Notes under the pieces: generated by a model
Database searches by the model: none
What the model saw: the letters and a program-made list of their open reading frames with translations, nothing else
What the model was told of the DNA's origin: nothing
In this document: positions 54,799 to 63,916 of the stretch, one piece after another
Layout of the letters: each line of letters starts with the position of its first letter
Position numbering within the stretch: position 1 is the stretch's first letter
Source of the DNA: Pseudobutyrivibrio ruminis CF1b
Lineage (GTDB): Bacteria > Bacillota > Clostridia > Lachnospirales > Lachnospiraceae
Assembly (NCBI RefSeq): GCF_000424005.1
Contig: NZ_AUJB01000009.1
Location: 62,001-126,000 of the forward strand
Reading direction: 5' to 3'
DNA length: 64,000 nt
Made by a program: the position numbers and the translations under genes

Positions 54799-55905
54799 TT
54801 AGTTTGCAATTGTAAGCTCTGTATCCTTATCGAAGAAGTGAGCCTTCTCCATATCAAGAGCAAACTTAACTGTGTCGCCACCTCTAGCTGTTGTACGTGG
54901 GTCAACTCTTGCTGTAACCTGAGTTCCAGCATAATCGAAGTATAAGTAAACCTCAGCACCAAGAAGCTCGTATACAGAGATCTTAGCTTCGATAACTGAT
55001 GATGACTGTGTATCAACGAAGATCTGTGAATCGTGGATATCCTCTGGACGAATACCAAGGATAACTGTCTTTCCACCGTAGTTCTTCTCTGTAAGAGCCT
55101 TTGTCTTTGCTGGTGGAATCTGAAGGCTTGCACCATTAACCTGGATAGCTGAGCAATCAGCATTAAGTGTACCCTCAAGGAAGTTCATCTGAGGTGATCC
55201 GATGAATCCTGCAACGAAGAGGTTGCATGGCTTCTGGTAAAGGTTAGCTGGTGTATCGATCTGCTGAACAACACCGTCCTTCATAACTACGATTCTTGTA
55301 CCAAGTGTCATAGCCTCTGTCTGATCATGTGTAACGTAGATCATTGTTGCTCCAAGTGAATCATGAAGCTTAGAAATCTCTGTTCTCATCTGAACACGAA
55401 GCTTAGCATCAAGGTTTGAAAGAGGCTCATCCATAAGGAATACCTTAGGATTACGAACGATTGCACGACCCATAGCAACACGCTGTCTCTGACCACCTGA
55501 AAGAGCCTTTGGCTTTCTGTCAAGAAGCTTCTCAAGGTCAAGGATTCTAGCTGCCTCACGAACCTTCTTATCGATTTCGTCCTTTGGTACCTTGCGGAGC
55601 TTAAGGCCGAATGCCATGTTATCATAAACTGTCATATGTGGATAAAGAGCGTAGTTCTGGAATACCATTGCGATATCTCTGTCCTTTGGCTCTACGTCGT
55701 TCATAAGCTTTCCATCGATGAGAAGTTCACCTGAAGAAATCTCCTCAAGACCAGCGATCATACGAAGTGTTGTAGACTTACCACAACCTGAAGGACCTAC
55801 GAAGATGATGAACTCCTGATCCTTAATGTCAAGATTGAAATCCTTTACAGCGTGGAAGCCGTTTGGGTATTTCTTATTAATGTTTTTTAACTGAATGTCT
55901 GCCAT
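54799..55905 (-). CDS. msmK: Sugar ABC transporter ATP-binding protein (MsmK/UgpC type)
   Basis: A 368-residue ATPase: Walker A GPSGCGKSTT (about 38-47), the signature LSGGQRQRVAMGRAI, Walker B VFLMDEPLSNLD and the switch YVTHDQTEAM. A C-terminal TOBE/OB-fold domain (about 250-368) is typical of MsmK/UgpC/MalK, which serve several sugar permeases. The nearby sugar permease pair (47251-48979) lacks its own ATPase, so this is a likely partner (inference). The promoter lies in the 308-nt region upstream. All ATPase motifs are intact. Confidence 0.95.
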   Translation of the reverse strand: MADIQLKNINKKYPNGFHAVKDFNLDIKDQEFIIFVGPSGCGKSTTLRMIAGLEEISSGELLIDGKLMNDVEPKDRDIAMVFQNYALYPHMTVYDNMAFGLKLRKVPKDEIDKKVREAARILDLEKLLDRKPKALSGGQRQRVAMGRAIVRNPKVFLMDEPLSNLDAKLRVQMRTEISKLHDSLGATMIYVTHDQTEAMTLGTRIVVMKDGVVQQIDTPANLYQKPCNLFVAGFIGSPQMNFLEGTLNADCSAIQVNGASLQIPPAKTKALTEKNYGGKTVILGIRPEDIHDSQIFVDTQSSSVIEAKISVYELLGAEVYLYFDYAGTQVTARVDPRTTARGGDTVKFALDMEKAHFFDKDTELTIAN

Positions 55906-55966
55906 AATAAAAATCCTCTCTTTTTGAATTACTTTTAAATTTGGGTTTCCCCATCAACTAATAACG

Positions 55967-55995
55967 ATTATAGAAAATGAAGAAATTGTGAACAA
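55967..55995 (-). promoter_or_regulatory. Promoter of msmK (minus strand)
   Basis: Read on the minus strand: TTGTTC (-35, plus coordinates 55990-55995), 17-nt spacer and a consensus TATAAT (55967-55972). Confidence 0.65.
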
Positions 55996-56131
55996 TGTTA
56001 GAATAACCAAAAAATACAAAAACCTTTCGGTATTTTAACAAGCCTATGTAAAAGGTGCACAATTAGGGGTAGATGAATTTGGATAATTATTCTATACTTC
56101 CATTAATAATTGATTAAAATAAGAAATTATA

Positions 56132-56140
56132 TGTTATAAT
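56132..56140 (+). promoter_or_regulatory. Extended -10 promoter of gdpP-rplI-dnaB
   Basis: TGTTATAAT, a TGn-extended -10 box (TATAAT at 56135-56140), with a weak TTGATT (56110-56115) 19 nt upstream. It leaves a leader of about 70 nt before the gdpP start. Confidence 0.55.
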
Positions 56141-56213
56141 ACTAGATAATTATGGAGAATAGTCGCGTTTGAATTACGATTATATCAAACGTTTATTTTG
56201 GGAGAATTAGCAA

Positions 56214-58271
56214 ATGGAAGCGTTAAAGTATAGAAATCGATTAAAGCGTTATCTAAGATTTCCTCTGTATATGCTTATTATTTTCATAATAGGCTGTATC
56301 ATTTTGAGCTTTGTAAACACTAGACTGGCAGCATGGATGACTATGTTTGTGTTTATTTATGCAGTAGTTGTTTTTGCGTATTACAAAGCGAATCTTAAGG
56401 CATTCAAAAACACGATAATTGAATATGCCGTACATTATGGTACTGTTCAAAAGGAACTTCTTAAGAACTTTAGAGTGCCATATGTGCTTTTGGATTCTTC
56501 TGGAAAGATTATGTGGATGAACGAGGAGTTTTGTACACTTGCTGATAAGAACAAAACTTACAACAAATCAATCACCACTATTTTCCCAGAGATTACACGT
56601 GAAGGTATCGAGCATGCCAAGGATGATTCCTTTGATATGCATATCGAGTACAACGAGAGAAAGTATCTCGCCAGCCTTCAGCGTCTGGATATGACAGAGC
56701 CACTATCTGGCAGCGGTATGTTGTCGAATTTAGACGGAAGCGAAGATGGCCTTGTTGCAATTATACTTTTTGATGAGACAGACGTTCAGGAAACAAAGGC
56801 TAAGATTAATGACCAGGCTATGGTCATGGCACTTCTATATATTGATAATTACGACGAAGTATTTGACCAGGTTGAAAACGCAAAGCGTTCGATGCTTCTT
56901 GCACTTTTAGATAGGAAGATTAATAAGTATTTCGGTGAAGGCGATGCAATCGTACGCCGTCTCGAAAAGGATAAGTATTTAATTACTTTCCAGCGCAAGT
57001 ATTTAGCAGGATTCGAAGAAGATAAGTTCTCACTTGTTGAAGATATTACTTCAATAAAGATGGGAAATGACAGAGACATCACAGTCAGCATCGGTGTTGG
57101 TCTTGGTAGTGACAGCTACACACAGAATGCCCAGTATGCTCACATGGCTATCGACTTAGCGTTAGGTCGTGGTGGATGTCAGGTTGTTGTTAAGAATGGT
57201 CAGAACGTTTCATATTACGGAACACATGGTAAGGAAGTAGAGCGTACCACACGTGTTAAAGCCCGTGTTAAGGCTCAGGCACTTCGCGAAATTATGGAGA
57301 CCCGCGATAGAATCATCGTTATGGGTCACAATCTTTCCGATGCAGACTGCCTTGGAGCATCAGTTGGTGTTTACTGCGCAGGACGTGAGATTGGAAAGCC
57401 TGTAAATATTGTTATCGATACAATTACAAGCTCAATGAGACCAGTAGTTGAGAGTTTCACTGAGAAGGAAGAATATCCAAATGATATGTTCATTACCAGT
57501 GAGCAGGCTATCAACCTTTGTAACGATAACACACTTATTATGGTAGTTGATACCAACAGACCAAGCATTGTAGAGTGCCCGGCACTTCTATATAAGAACA
57601 AAAATATCGTAGTAATTGATCATCACCGACAGGTGGAAGAAACTATTGAAAATCCAATTCTTTCTTACATCGAGCCATACGCTTCATCAGCCAGTGAGAT
57701 GATAGCTGAGGTGCTTCAGTACTTCGCCGAGAAGATTACACTGAACCCTACAGAGGCTGATTGTATTTACGCAGGTATCCTTATTGATACCAACAACTTT
57801 ATGACAAAGACTGGTGTTAGAACCTTTGAAGCAGCAGCTTTCCTTAGAAGAAACGGTGCAGAGGTTACACGAGTTCGTAAGATGCTTAGAGAAGATATGG
57901 AGACATACAAGGCACGAGCTGAGGTTGTACGTCATGCTCAAACATTCAGAGGCGCATTTGCTATTTCAGAATGTGAGCCAGATGGCCAGATTGAATCTCC
58001 AACAGTCATCGCAGCCCAGGCGGCTAACGAGCTTCTCAATATCGTAGGAATTAAGGCTTCCTTTGTTCTTACAAAATTTATGGATAAGATTTATATCAGT
58101 TCCCGTTCAATCGATGAGATTGACGTACAGAGCATTATGGCTCGCCTTGGTGGCGGTGGCCATGTAAACGTTGCGGGAGCACAGATTCAGAACCGCACAC
58201 TTGAAGAGGTTCGCAAGGATTTGGAAGAGACTATTGATAAAATGCTAGAAGAAGGAGAAATCAAACTATGA
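56214..58271 (+). CDS. gdpP: Cyclic-di-AMP phosphodiesterase GdpP
   Basis: A 685-residue membrane phosphodiesterase that hydrolyses c-di-AMP. Two hydrophobic segments (about 17-33 and 37-57), a PAS-like domain (about 80-170), a degenerate GGDEF domain (about 205-330) and a DHH/DHHA1 catalytic module (about 365-685) are visible. DHH motifs are [28 protein letters not shown] and [11 protein letters not shown]; the DHHA1 glycine motif is [15 protein letters not shown]. The degenerate GGDEF lacks its usual active-site motif, as normal for GdpP. The stop overlaps the rplI start (ATGA at 58268). The gdpP-rplI-dnaB order is that of Bacillus yybT. Confidence 0.95.
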   Translation: MEALKYRNRLKRYLRFPLYMLIIFIIGCIILSFVNTRLAAWMTMFVFIYAVVVFAYYKANLKAFKNTIIEYAVHYGTVQKELLKNFRVPYVLLDSSGKIMWMNEEFCTLADKNKTYNKSITTIFPEITREGIEHAKDDSFDMHIEYNERKYLASLQRLDMTEPLSGSGMLSNLDGSEDGLVAIILFDETDVQETKAKINDQAMVMALLYIDNYDEVFDQVENAKRSMLLALLDRKINKYFGEGDAIVRRLEKDKYLITFQRKYLAGFEEDKFSLVEDITSIKMGNDRDITVSIGVGLGSDSYTQNAQYAHMAIDLALGRGGCQVVVKNGQNVSYYGTHGKEVERTTRVKARVKAQALREIMETRDRIIVMGHNLSDADCLGASVGVYCAGREIGKPVNIVIDTITSSMRPVVESFTEKEEYPNDMFITSEQAINLCNDNTLIMVVDTNRPSIVECPALLYKNKNIVVIDHHRQVEETIENPILSYIEPYASSASEMIAEVLQYFAEKITLNPTEADCIYAGILIDTNNFMTKTGVRTFEAAAFLRRNGAEVTRVRKMLREDMETYKARAEVVRHAQTFRGAFAISECEPDGQIESPTVIAAQAANELLNIVGIKASFVLTKFMDKIYISSRSIDEIDVQSIMARLGGGGHVNVAGAQIQNRTLEEVRKDLEETIDKMLEEGEIKL

Positions 58272-58717
58272 AGGTAATATTACTTCAGGACGTTAAGGCA
58301 CTTGGAAAGAAGGGCGAAGTAGTAGAGGTTAGCGAAGGATACGCTCGTAACATGCTTTTCAAGAAAAAGCTTGGTATCGAGGCAACAAACGCAGCTCTTA
58401 ACGACTTAAAGCTTCAGAATAAACACGATGAAAAGGTTGCTCAGGAGAATCTTGAAGCAGCACAGGCTTTCGCAAAGGAAATGGAAGACTGGAAGGTAGA
58501 GACAACAATCAAGACTGGCGAAGGCGGAAGAACATTCGGTTCAGTATCTACAAAGGAAATTGCAGAAGCTACAAAGAAGCAGTTCGGCAAGGAAATCGAC
58601 AAGAAGAAAATCGTTCTTGAGGATCCAATTAGAGGACTTGGTACCTATGAGGTAAAGGTAAAGCTTCACCCACAGGTTACAGCCACACTTAGAGTGCATG
58701 TTTCAGAGGGTAAATAA
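58268..58717 (+). CDS. rplI: 50S ribosomal protein L9
   Basis: A 149-residue L9: N-terminal rRNA-binding domain with [20 protein letters not shown] and [16 protein letters not shown], a long connecting helix (about 45-75) and a C-terminal domain with [19 protein letters not shown]. It binds the base of the L1 stalk of the large ribosomal subunit. The start overlaps the gdpP stop by four bases, so translation is coupled; dnaB follows after 19 nt. Length is normal. Confidence 0.97.
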   Translation: MKVILLQDVKALGKKGEVVEVSEGYARNMLFKKKLGIEATNAALNDLKLQNKHDEKVAQENLEAAQAFAKEMEDWKVETTIKTGEGGRTFGSVSTKEIAEATKKQFGKEIDKKKIVLEDPIRGLGTYEVKVKLHPQVTATLRVHVSEGK

Positions 58718-58736
58718 TTAGGGGAAAATAATTGTT

Positions 58737-60086
58737 ATGGATGATGTGATTCGCAGACAAATGCCGAACTCACTGGAGGCTGAACAGTCTGTTATCGGTT
58801 CAATGATTGTAGACCGAGATGTGATTGTGGAGTGTTCAGAAATCCTCTTAAAAGATGATTTCTATCACCAACAGTATGGCATTTTATTTGAGGCAATTGT
58901 TGAGCTTTACAATGCGGGAGAGCCTGTTGACGAGGTTACTTTGCAGAATAAGCTCAAGGAAAAGGGAGTTTCACCTGAGATAGCATCTCTTGAATATATT
59001 CAGGAGCTGGTACTTGGTGTTCCTACCACTGTTAATGCAAAAAGCTATGCCAATATCGTAAAAGACAAGGCATTACTTAGAAATATTATTAAGGTAAATC
59101 AGAATATTGAAAACATGTGCTTTGAGGGTACAGAAGAAGTTGATACCATCCTGAATCAGACAGAAAAGGATATCTTTTCATTGGTTCAGAACCGTGGTGA
59201 GACTGATTACGTTCCAATCAAGCAGGTCGTTATGAACGCTATCGCAAAGATTGATCAGGCGTCAAAGCAGAAGGGTGCCGTTACAGGTATTCCTACAGGA
59301 TTCATTGATTTGGATCGTCAGACTGCTGGTTTACAGCCTTCAGATCTTATTCTTATTGCGGCCCGTCCTTCAATGGGTAAGACAGCTTTCGTACTTAACC
59401 TTGCACAGCACATCACACTTAGAGAGAATCTCTGTGCAGCTATATTCTCTCTGGAAATGTCAAAGGAGCAGCTGGTAAACCGTATGTTTGCTCTTGAATC
59501 AAGAGTAGACGCCCAAAAGCTCCGTACCGGTAATCTCCAGGAAGCAGACTGGGAGAACCTTATCGAGGGTGCCGGAAAAATCGGTAATTCAAAACTTATC
59601 ATTGATGATACACCAGGTATTTCTATCAGCCAGATGCGTAGTAAATGCCGAAAATATAAGATGGAATTTGGTCTTTCCATTATCATCATCGACTACTTAC
59701 AGTTGATGTCAGGTTCTGGAAAATCAGAAAGTAGACAGCAGGAGATTTCAGATATCTCACGTTCTCTAAAGGCTTTGGCCCGTGAGTTAAACGTACCTGT
59801 TATCGCACTTTCACAGCTTTCCCGTGCCGTTGAGCAGCGACCTGATCACCGTCCAATGCTTTCGGATCTTCGTGAATCCGGAGCCATCGAGCAGGATGCG
59901 GACGTGGTTATGTTCATTTACCGTGATGACTACTATAATCACGATTCAGAGATGAAGGGTGTTTCGGAAATCATTGTTGCTAAACAGCGTAACGGTCCTA
60001 TTGGAACAATTGAGCTTACATGGCTTCCTGAATACACTCGTTTCGCAAATCGAGATAGAAGTCAGTATCATAATCATGATGAGTAA
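58737..60086 (+). CDS. dnaB: Replicative DNA helicase DnaB
   Basis: A 449-residue replicative helicase (DnaC in Bacillus naming). The N-terminal helical domain starts MPNSLEAEQSVIGSMIVD; the RecA-like core carries Walker A LIAARPSMGKTAFVLNLAQ (about 201-219), EMSKEQLVNRMFA, the Walker B IIIIDYLQLMSGSGKS, QLSRAVEQRPDHRPMLSDLR and the arginine-finger region SGAIEQDADVVMFIYRDD. It unwinds DNA ahead of the replisome as a hexamer. It follows rplI with GGGGAAAA-type ribosome site. A copy of a palindromic repeat lies 14 nt after the stop. Confidence 0.97.
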   Translation: MDDVIRRQMPNSLEAEQSVIGSMIVDRDVIVECSEILLKDDFYHQQYGILFEAIVELYNAGEPVDEVTLQNKLKEKGVSPEIASLEYIQELVLGVPTTVNAKSYANIVKDKALLRNIIKVNQNIENMCFEGTEEVDTILNQTEKDIFSLVQNRGETDYVPIKQVVMNAIAKIDQASKQKGAVTGIPTGFIDLDRQTAGLQPSDLILIAARPSMGKTAFVLNLAQHITLRENLCAAIFSLEMSKEQLVNRMFALESRVDAQKLRTGNLQEADWENLIEGAGKIGNSKLIIDDTPGISISQMRSKCRKYKMEFGLSIIIIDYLQLMSGSGKSESRQQEISDISRSLKALARELNVPVIALSQLSRAVEQRPDHRPMLSDLRESGAIEQDADVVMFIYRDDYYNHDSEMKGVSEIIVAKQRNGPIGTIELTWLPEYTRFANRDRSQYHNHDE

Positions 60087-60100
60087 TAAACATAATATAA

Positions 60101-60160
60101 GGCCACGGGAAGACGCACCATTAAAGATTGCCTTCGGCAATGGGGTGCGTCGTGGCAGAC
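60101..60160 (+). repeat. Palindromic intergenic repeat, copy 1
   Basis: Contains an inner hairpin TTGCC-TTC-GGCAA nested within GCACC...GGTGC and an outer CCACG...CGTGG. The same sequence occurs inverted at 60907-60966 with about 80 percent identity by eye. It sits directly after dnaB and before the terminator of that gene. Confidence 0.75.
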
Positions 60161-60167
60161 AAAAAAA

Positions 60168-60197
60168 GAGGATTGCTAAAAGCAATCCTCTTTTTTA
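60168..60197. terminator. Bidirectional terminator between dnaB and ferredoxin
   Basis: Stem GAGGATTGC / GCAATCCTC with a TAAAA loop, flanked by AAAAAA on the left and TTTTTT on the right, so it can end both the gdpP-rplI-dnaB unit and the convergent ferredoxin gene. Confidence 0.9.
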
Positions 60198-60208
60198 ATC
60201 TGCATTAA

Positions 60209-60415
<207 letters not shown>

Positions 60416-60595
60416 TTATCAATTAGTCAACTGATGAATACATCATACAACTAAATTGTGTCTAAATCAAGAACAGAATTGTATTTTTAGAAATACCAAT
60501 AAAATCAAGGCTTACCGTTGTTCAGTTCAACTAACTAGCGTTGATTGTGGCGAACAACTTGTTAAATTGTGTACACAAATATACAGGAATTGATA

Positions 60596-60624
60596 TTGCA
60601 CAATTGATTGAAGCATGTTATTAT
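60596..60624 (+). promoter_or_regulatory. Promoter of the DUF1858 gene
   Basis: TTGCAC (60596-60601), 17-nt spacer and TATTAT (60619-60624), with TG at 60616-60617 giving an extended -10. Just upstream lies a spaced inverted repeat GTTGTTC (60517-60523) / GAACAAC (60552-60558), a possible regulator site. Confidence 0.6.
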
Positions 60625-60657
60625 TTGTTAGAATTTTACGAAAGGAAGGATTTGAAA

Positions 60658-60864
60658 ATGGCAAGAGTTTCTAAGGCTACTATGATTGGTGAGCTTCTTC
60701 AGATTGATGCTGATGTAGCTCCTATTTTACTTAATATCGGCATGCACTGTCTCGGATGCCCATCATCTCAGATGGAGACAATCGAGGAGGCAGCTATGGT
60801 ACACGGTATCGATGCTGATGACCTTGTAGAGGAAATCAACACATTCCTTGATTCAAAGGCCTAA
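60658..60864 (+). CDS. DUF1858 domain protein (hybrid-cluster-associated small protein)
   Basis: A 68-residue protein consisting almost only of a DUF1858 domain: MARVSKATMIGELLQIDADV, then LLNIGMHCLGCPSSQMETIE with the conserved C-x2-C, and a C-terminal helix. DUF1858 proteins often accompany Fe-S or hybrid-cluster proteins and nitrogen/sulfur metabolism in anaerobes; their biochemical role is unclear. The ATG at 60658 has AAAGGAAGG upstream; the longer open frame from 60541 passes through the promoter, so it is not used. Confidence 0.88.
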   Translation: MARVSKATMIGELLQIDADVAPILLNIGMHCLGCPSSQMETIEEAAMVHGIDADDLVEEINTFLDSKA

Positions 60865-60877
60865 TATGCAAATTAAA

Positions 60878-60908
60878 AGTGGCTAGCATAATTGCTAGTC
60901 ACTTTTTG
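60878..60908 (+). terminator. Rho-independent terminator after the DUF1858 gene
   Basis: Stem AGTG-CTAGCA / TGCTAG-CACT (one mismatch) with a TAAT loop, then TTTTTG. Confidence 0.8.
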
Positions 60909-60966
60909 TTTGCCACGGCGCACCCCTTGCCGAAGGCAATTATAATGGGTGCTGCCTTCCCGTAAT
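60907..60966 (-). repeat. Palindromic intergenic repeat, copy 2 (inverted)
   Basis: Reverse complement of copy 1 (60101-60160) with scattered differences: shared blocks are CACGGGAAG-like left end, ATTGCCTTCGGCAA and GGGGTGCG-CGTGGCA. The two copies flank the ferredoxin and DUF1858 genes in opposite orientation, about 750 nt apart. Confidence 0.75.
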
Positions 60967-60970
60967 ATAA

Positions 60971-60998
60971 AACCCTCGCTGAAAAGCGAGGGTTTTTT
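60971..60998. terminator. Terminator of mecA (bidirectional potential)
   Basis: Stem AACCCTCGCT / AGCGAGGGTT with a GAAA loop; T-rich tails on both sides (TTTTTTCC on the plus strand, TTTTATATTA on the minus strand). It ends mecA (stop at 61005). Confidence 0.85.
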
Positions 60999-61004
60999 CC
61001 TTTA

Positions 61005-61754
61005 TTATACAAGTGCAAGCTGCTGAATAGCATTGCCTTTGACCATCGTCTCGTAATGCTCTGACATATATGCATCAGTGCCAACTACGAAGTTCTGCTG
61101 GTCGCTGTACTCAGATAAAATATTGCATACTTTGTTGTAGTTCTCTGCAGTGTCATCTGATTTGCTGACTACAAGATAGTATCTATTATCAAATGGACTC
61201 TTATAAAGAGAATTCTTTCCTTTGTAGAAAGTAGCAAGTACACCAGAAAGCTTAAGCACATCTTCAAGATTATCGAAAACGAACATCTTGGTAATGTCTA
61301 CTGGCAAGCCATTTGCTGCTGCCTTCTCTGGTGAAGCCTTGATTGCTTCCTGTGCTTTTTCAATAAGGCTGTTGAAGATATTTAAGATATCATCTGCAGC
61401 GGCCTCATTAAATGGCTTAACAGGTGCAACTGGTGAATCCACATCATCGTCATCGAATTCGTCGTCACATTCTGAGAATCGAGAGAAACGAGTATCAAGC
61501 TCATCCGGACTCTCAACCTTTGTAACTAAAAGAACAATGGATTCTGATGAAAGCGGTATTGCTTCTATCATAAGTGGAATGTCTTCCGCTTCGAAACCGT
61601 ACTGATATGAAGCCTGCTCCATAAGCTCTCTGAAAAGCTCACGTGCCTTGGCAGAGCCATAGGCAAGCTCTGATAGCTTAATGTGACGGCTAATTAAATC
61701 TTCTCTAGAAAGAGTGCATCTGATTTGGTTCTCGTTGATTTTTTCAATCTTCAT
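61005..61754 (-). CDS. mecA: Adaptor protein MecA
   Basis: A 249-residue MecA: N-terminal domain MKIEKINENQIRCTLSREDL (about 1-85), an acidic linker (about 100-125; DDEFDDDDVDSP) and a C-terminal ClpC-binding domain (about 140-249) with NLEDVLKLSGVLATFYKGKN and YYLVVSKSDD. MecA delivers substrates to the ClpCP protease. The strong GGAGGTGA ribosome site lies just before the ATG on the minus strand. All recognised domain blocks are intact; length is normal. Confidence 0.94.
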   Translation of the reverse strand: MKIEKINENQIRCTLSREDLISRHIKLSELAYGSAKARELFRELMEQASYQYGFEAEDIPLMIEAIPLSSESIVLLVTKVESPDELDTRFSRFSECDDEFDDDDVDSPVAPVKPFNEAAADDILNIFNSLIEKAQEAIKASPEKAAANGLPVDITKMFVFDNLEDVLKLSGVLATFYKGKNSLYKSPFDNRYYLVVSKSDDTAENYNKVCNILSEYSDQQNFVVGTDAYMSEHYETMVKGNAIQQLALV

Positions 61755-61804
61755 AAAATCACCTCCCGAATCGAAAAAGATGCTGGAACATTTCTTGTTC
61801 GACT

Positions 61805-61833
61805 ATTATATATATATTATATCGGAAAGTAAA
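61805..61833 (-). promoter_or_regulatory. Promoter of mecA (minus strand)
   Basis: Read on the minus strand: TTTACT (-35, plus coordinates 61828-61833), 17-nt spacer and TATAAT (61805-61810). Confidence 0.6.
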
Positions 61834-61919
61834 GGAAACTATCCATAAAAATAGTGAGAAAAATATAAAATTTTTATAAAATGAACGTTACCAAAAAATA
61901 ATAAATTTCAAATTAGGGG

Positions 61920-61948
61920 TTGCAATATAATTTTATCTGTGATATAAA
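61920..61948 (+). promoter_or_regulatory. Promoter of the Ser/Thr kinase operon
   Basis: TTGCAA (61920-61925), 17-nt spacer and extended TGATATAAA (-10 TATAAA at 61943-61948). Confidence 0.7.
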
Positions 61949-61994
61949 ATTAACCGCGAGATGCTTTTTCCGAAATAGGAAGGAGCGCAAGGTT

Positions 61995-63296
61995 ATGATA
62001 CCAAAAGGTATTGAAGACAGGTACGAAGTTATTCGAACACTGCAGGAGACAGCAGCTACCGCAGTTTTACTTGTCCGTTACAAACCGATAGGAGCATTGA
62101 GGATTCTCAAGGCTATTCACAAGGCCCATCCCGATGTATACAGCATCCTATCCGAATCAAATCTTTTACAAGGGATAAAATCATCCCAAATACCCACAAT
62201 TTTTGAAGTAGAAGATACAGAAGAAATTACATATTTGGTTGAAGAATATGTAGAGGGAATATCTCTACGGGAGTATTTGTCCGAAACCAAATTACCAACT
62301 GAAAAGCTTTTATACATAGCAATTGAGCTTTGTAAGATTGTAGAAACCTTACATACGGCAGGGAGTGAGCCTGTGCTATACAGGGATATGAAGCCTGAAC
62401 ACGTTTTTATGGAAGGTGATACAGTTAGATTGATAGATTTTGGCATTTCTATAAGAAAGTCTGAATCCGGTAACGCAAAGCCGCTAGGTACAAAAGGCTG
62501 GGCAGCGCCAGAACAATTAAAAGGCGACTACCTTGATGAACGTTGTGATGTTTATGGCGTTGGCAAGGTTATTGGTTTCATGCAAATGAATAGTTATGCT
62601 AATGATGATTTTAGGATTAAACAGATTGTAGATCTTGCAACAGAGCCGGATGTCAGTAAGAGGATTAGTTCTATTACTGAGTTGAAAGGGTTGTTGGAAA
62701 ATATACAAGTAAATCGAGTTAATGATAAAGTCGGAAAAAGGCATCTCGATAAGAGAATCGCAGTAATAGGCGGAAGTCATGCTGTCGGCACGACCCGCAT
62801 AGCTATATCCTTATGCCGGTTTTTCAATAAAAGGAAAATCGATTGCTATTACAAGGATAATGAAAAAAACACAGTCCGAAAAATTTGGATGAATCTAAAG
62901 AATACCAAGCTACAAAAGGGTGTTTTATACCACGAAAATTTCAGGGGCCTGTTTGAATACGGAGAGGCTGTTGAAAAACAAAACCCTCCTGAAGGTATTA
63001 GAGTGATTGACTGCGGAACTAACAAATCTATACCGATGGGGACAGATATTATTATTTATGTCACCGCAGGTGCACCATGGCAGCAGGATGAAGAATTACC
63101 AGAGTGGATTAAGGATGACAGAGTATATGTCATTTCAAATTTCTCTGACAAACTACAAAGTATCCTGTTGGCAAAGAGCTTAAAAAAGAAAGTATACAGG
63201 TATCCGATAGTTAACAGATTAGATATTTCAAAGGATGAGGAAAATGTTTTTTCGGCGATTTTTAAGAATGAAAAAGATTTTATTATTGGTCAATAA
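61995..63296 (+). CDS. Serine/threonine protein kinase fused to a degenerate P-loop (MinD-like) domain
   Basis: A 433-residue protein. Residues about 1-255 are an eukaryotic-type kinase: the glycine loop is weak, the invariant Lys lies near ILKAIHKAHPDVYS, the catalytic loop is YRDMKPEHVFM (Asp present) and the metal motif is LIDFGIS, followed by the substrate-binding WAAPEQLKGDY. No extracellular PASTA region or membrane segment is seen. Residues about 262-433 form a MinD/ParA-like domain with VIGGSHAVGTTRIAIS, lacking the P-loop lysine. Such fused kinases occur in front of Tad-like pilus or secretion loci in Lachnospiraceae (recalled, not verified). The ATG at 61995 follows AGGAAGGAG; the frame from 61920 overlaps the promoter. 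Confidence 0.75.
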   Translation: MIPKGIEDRYEVIRTLQETAATAVLLVRYKPIGALRILKAIHKAHPDVYSILSESNLLQGIKSSQIPTIFEVEDTEEITYLVEEYVEGISLREYLSETKLPTEKLLYIAIELCKIVETLHTAGSEPVLYRDMKPEHVFMEGDTVRLIDFGISIRKSESGNAKPLGTKGWAAPEQLKGDYLDERCDVYGVGKVIGFMQMNSYANDDFRIKQIVDLATEPDVSKRISSITELKGLLENIQVNRVNDKVGKRHLDKRIAVIGGSHAVGTTRIAISLCRFFNKRKIDCYYKDNEKNTVRKIWMNLKNTKLQKGVLYHENFRGLFEYGEAVEKQNPPEGIRVIDCGTNKSIPMGTDIIIYVTAGAPWQQDEELPEWIKDDRVYVISNFSDKLQSILLAKSLKKKVYRYPIVNRLDISKDEENVFSAIFKNEKDFIIGQ

Positions 63297-63903
63297 TAAA
63301 AAATATAAAAATAACAAAAACAAAACAAAAAAGAAAATATGCGTGGTCGGGGTTTCTCCTAATGTTGGAGTCACTCATCTAAGCCTGGCATTGGCTAATT
63401 TTTTACATTCAGTTCTGGGTAAAAAAGTTATTTACGTGGAGCTTGCAGAGAATAGCCAGCTACTAAGTATAGTAGGAATGAAGCAGGTTAGAGTAGGAGA
63501 TTTTTTAGCATACGAGTATAAGGGAGTTAAGTATATTCTTAGCGATGATATCAATGCTATTAGGAATCTAATGCTTACTGAAAATGCCTGGTTTGTTGTA
63601 GACATAGCCAATCTGAATGAAGAAACACAGACCATATTTACCAATTGCAATAATAGAATCGTAATAGGGTCTTTGAGCCCATGGTGTCAAAGAGAGTACT
63701 ATGAGTTTATAGATAATTTAGGATTATTAGAATACGACACAAGTCAAATGACATATATAAAAATAAATAAGAATAAAACGAATCAAATCGTGTCTGATTT
63801 CAATAGCCATGCAAATAGTACAATCAAGGAAATGCCAATAATCAACGACCCTTTTTCATTAGAAGAAGAAAATTTCAAGGATTTAATGAATCTAGTCAGG
63901 TAG
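63244..63903 (+). CDS. ParA/MinD-like ATPase-fold protein (CpaE/TadZ-like?)
   Basis: A 219-residue protein with a very basic N-terminus (residues 1-31, rich in Lys/Asn) and a MinD-like fold: VVGVSPNVGVTHLSLALANF (about 34-53), VIYVELAENSQLLSIVGM and a typical switch-II strand AWFVVDIANLNEETQ. The P-loop lysines of true MinD/ParA are missing (GVSPNVGVTH), as in the C-terminal domain of the kinase before it, so ATP hydrolysis is doubtful. CpaE/TadZ proteins of pilus systems show such deviations. The ATG at 63244 has AAGGA 8 nt upstream; it overlaps the kinase gene by 53 nt. Alternatives are ATG 63235 and ATG 63268. Confidence 0.65.
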   Translation: MFFRRFLRMKKILLLVNNKKYKNNKNKTKKKICVVGVSPNVGVTHLSLALANFLHSVLGKKVIYVELAENSQLLSIVGMKQVRVGDFLAYEYKGVKYILSDDINAIRNLMLTENAWFVVDIANLNEETQTIFTNCNNRIVIGSLSPWCQREYYEFIDNLGLLEYDTSQMTYIKINKNKTNQIVSDFNSHANSTIKEMPIINDPFSLEEENFKDLMNLVR

Positions 63904-63916
63904 CTGCAGAAAGGAG

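Larger units (their letters stand above)
55906..56213. other. 308-nt divergent intergenic region
   Basis: No gene is visible in this AT-rich stretch between msmK (minus) and gdpP (plus). It holds a promoter for each side (described separately). No riboswitch or repeat was recognised. Confidence 0.6.

Noticed and set aside
60541-60657. N-terminal extension of the DUF1858 protein
   Set aside because: The stretch contains the likely promoter, and family members start near MARVSKATMI.
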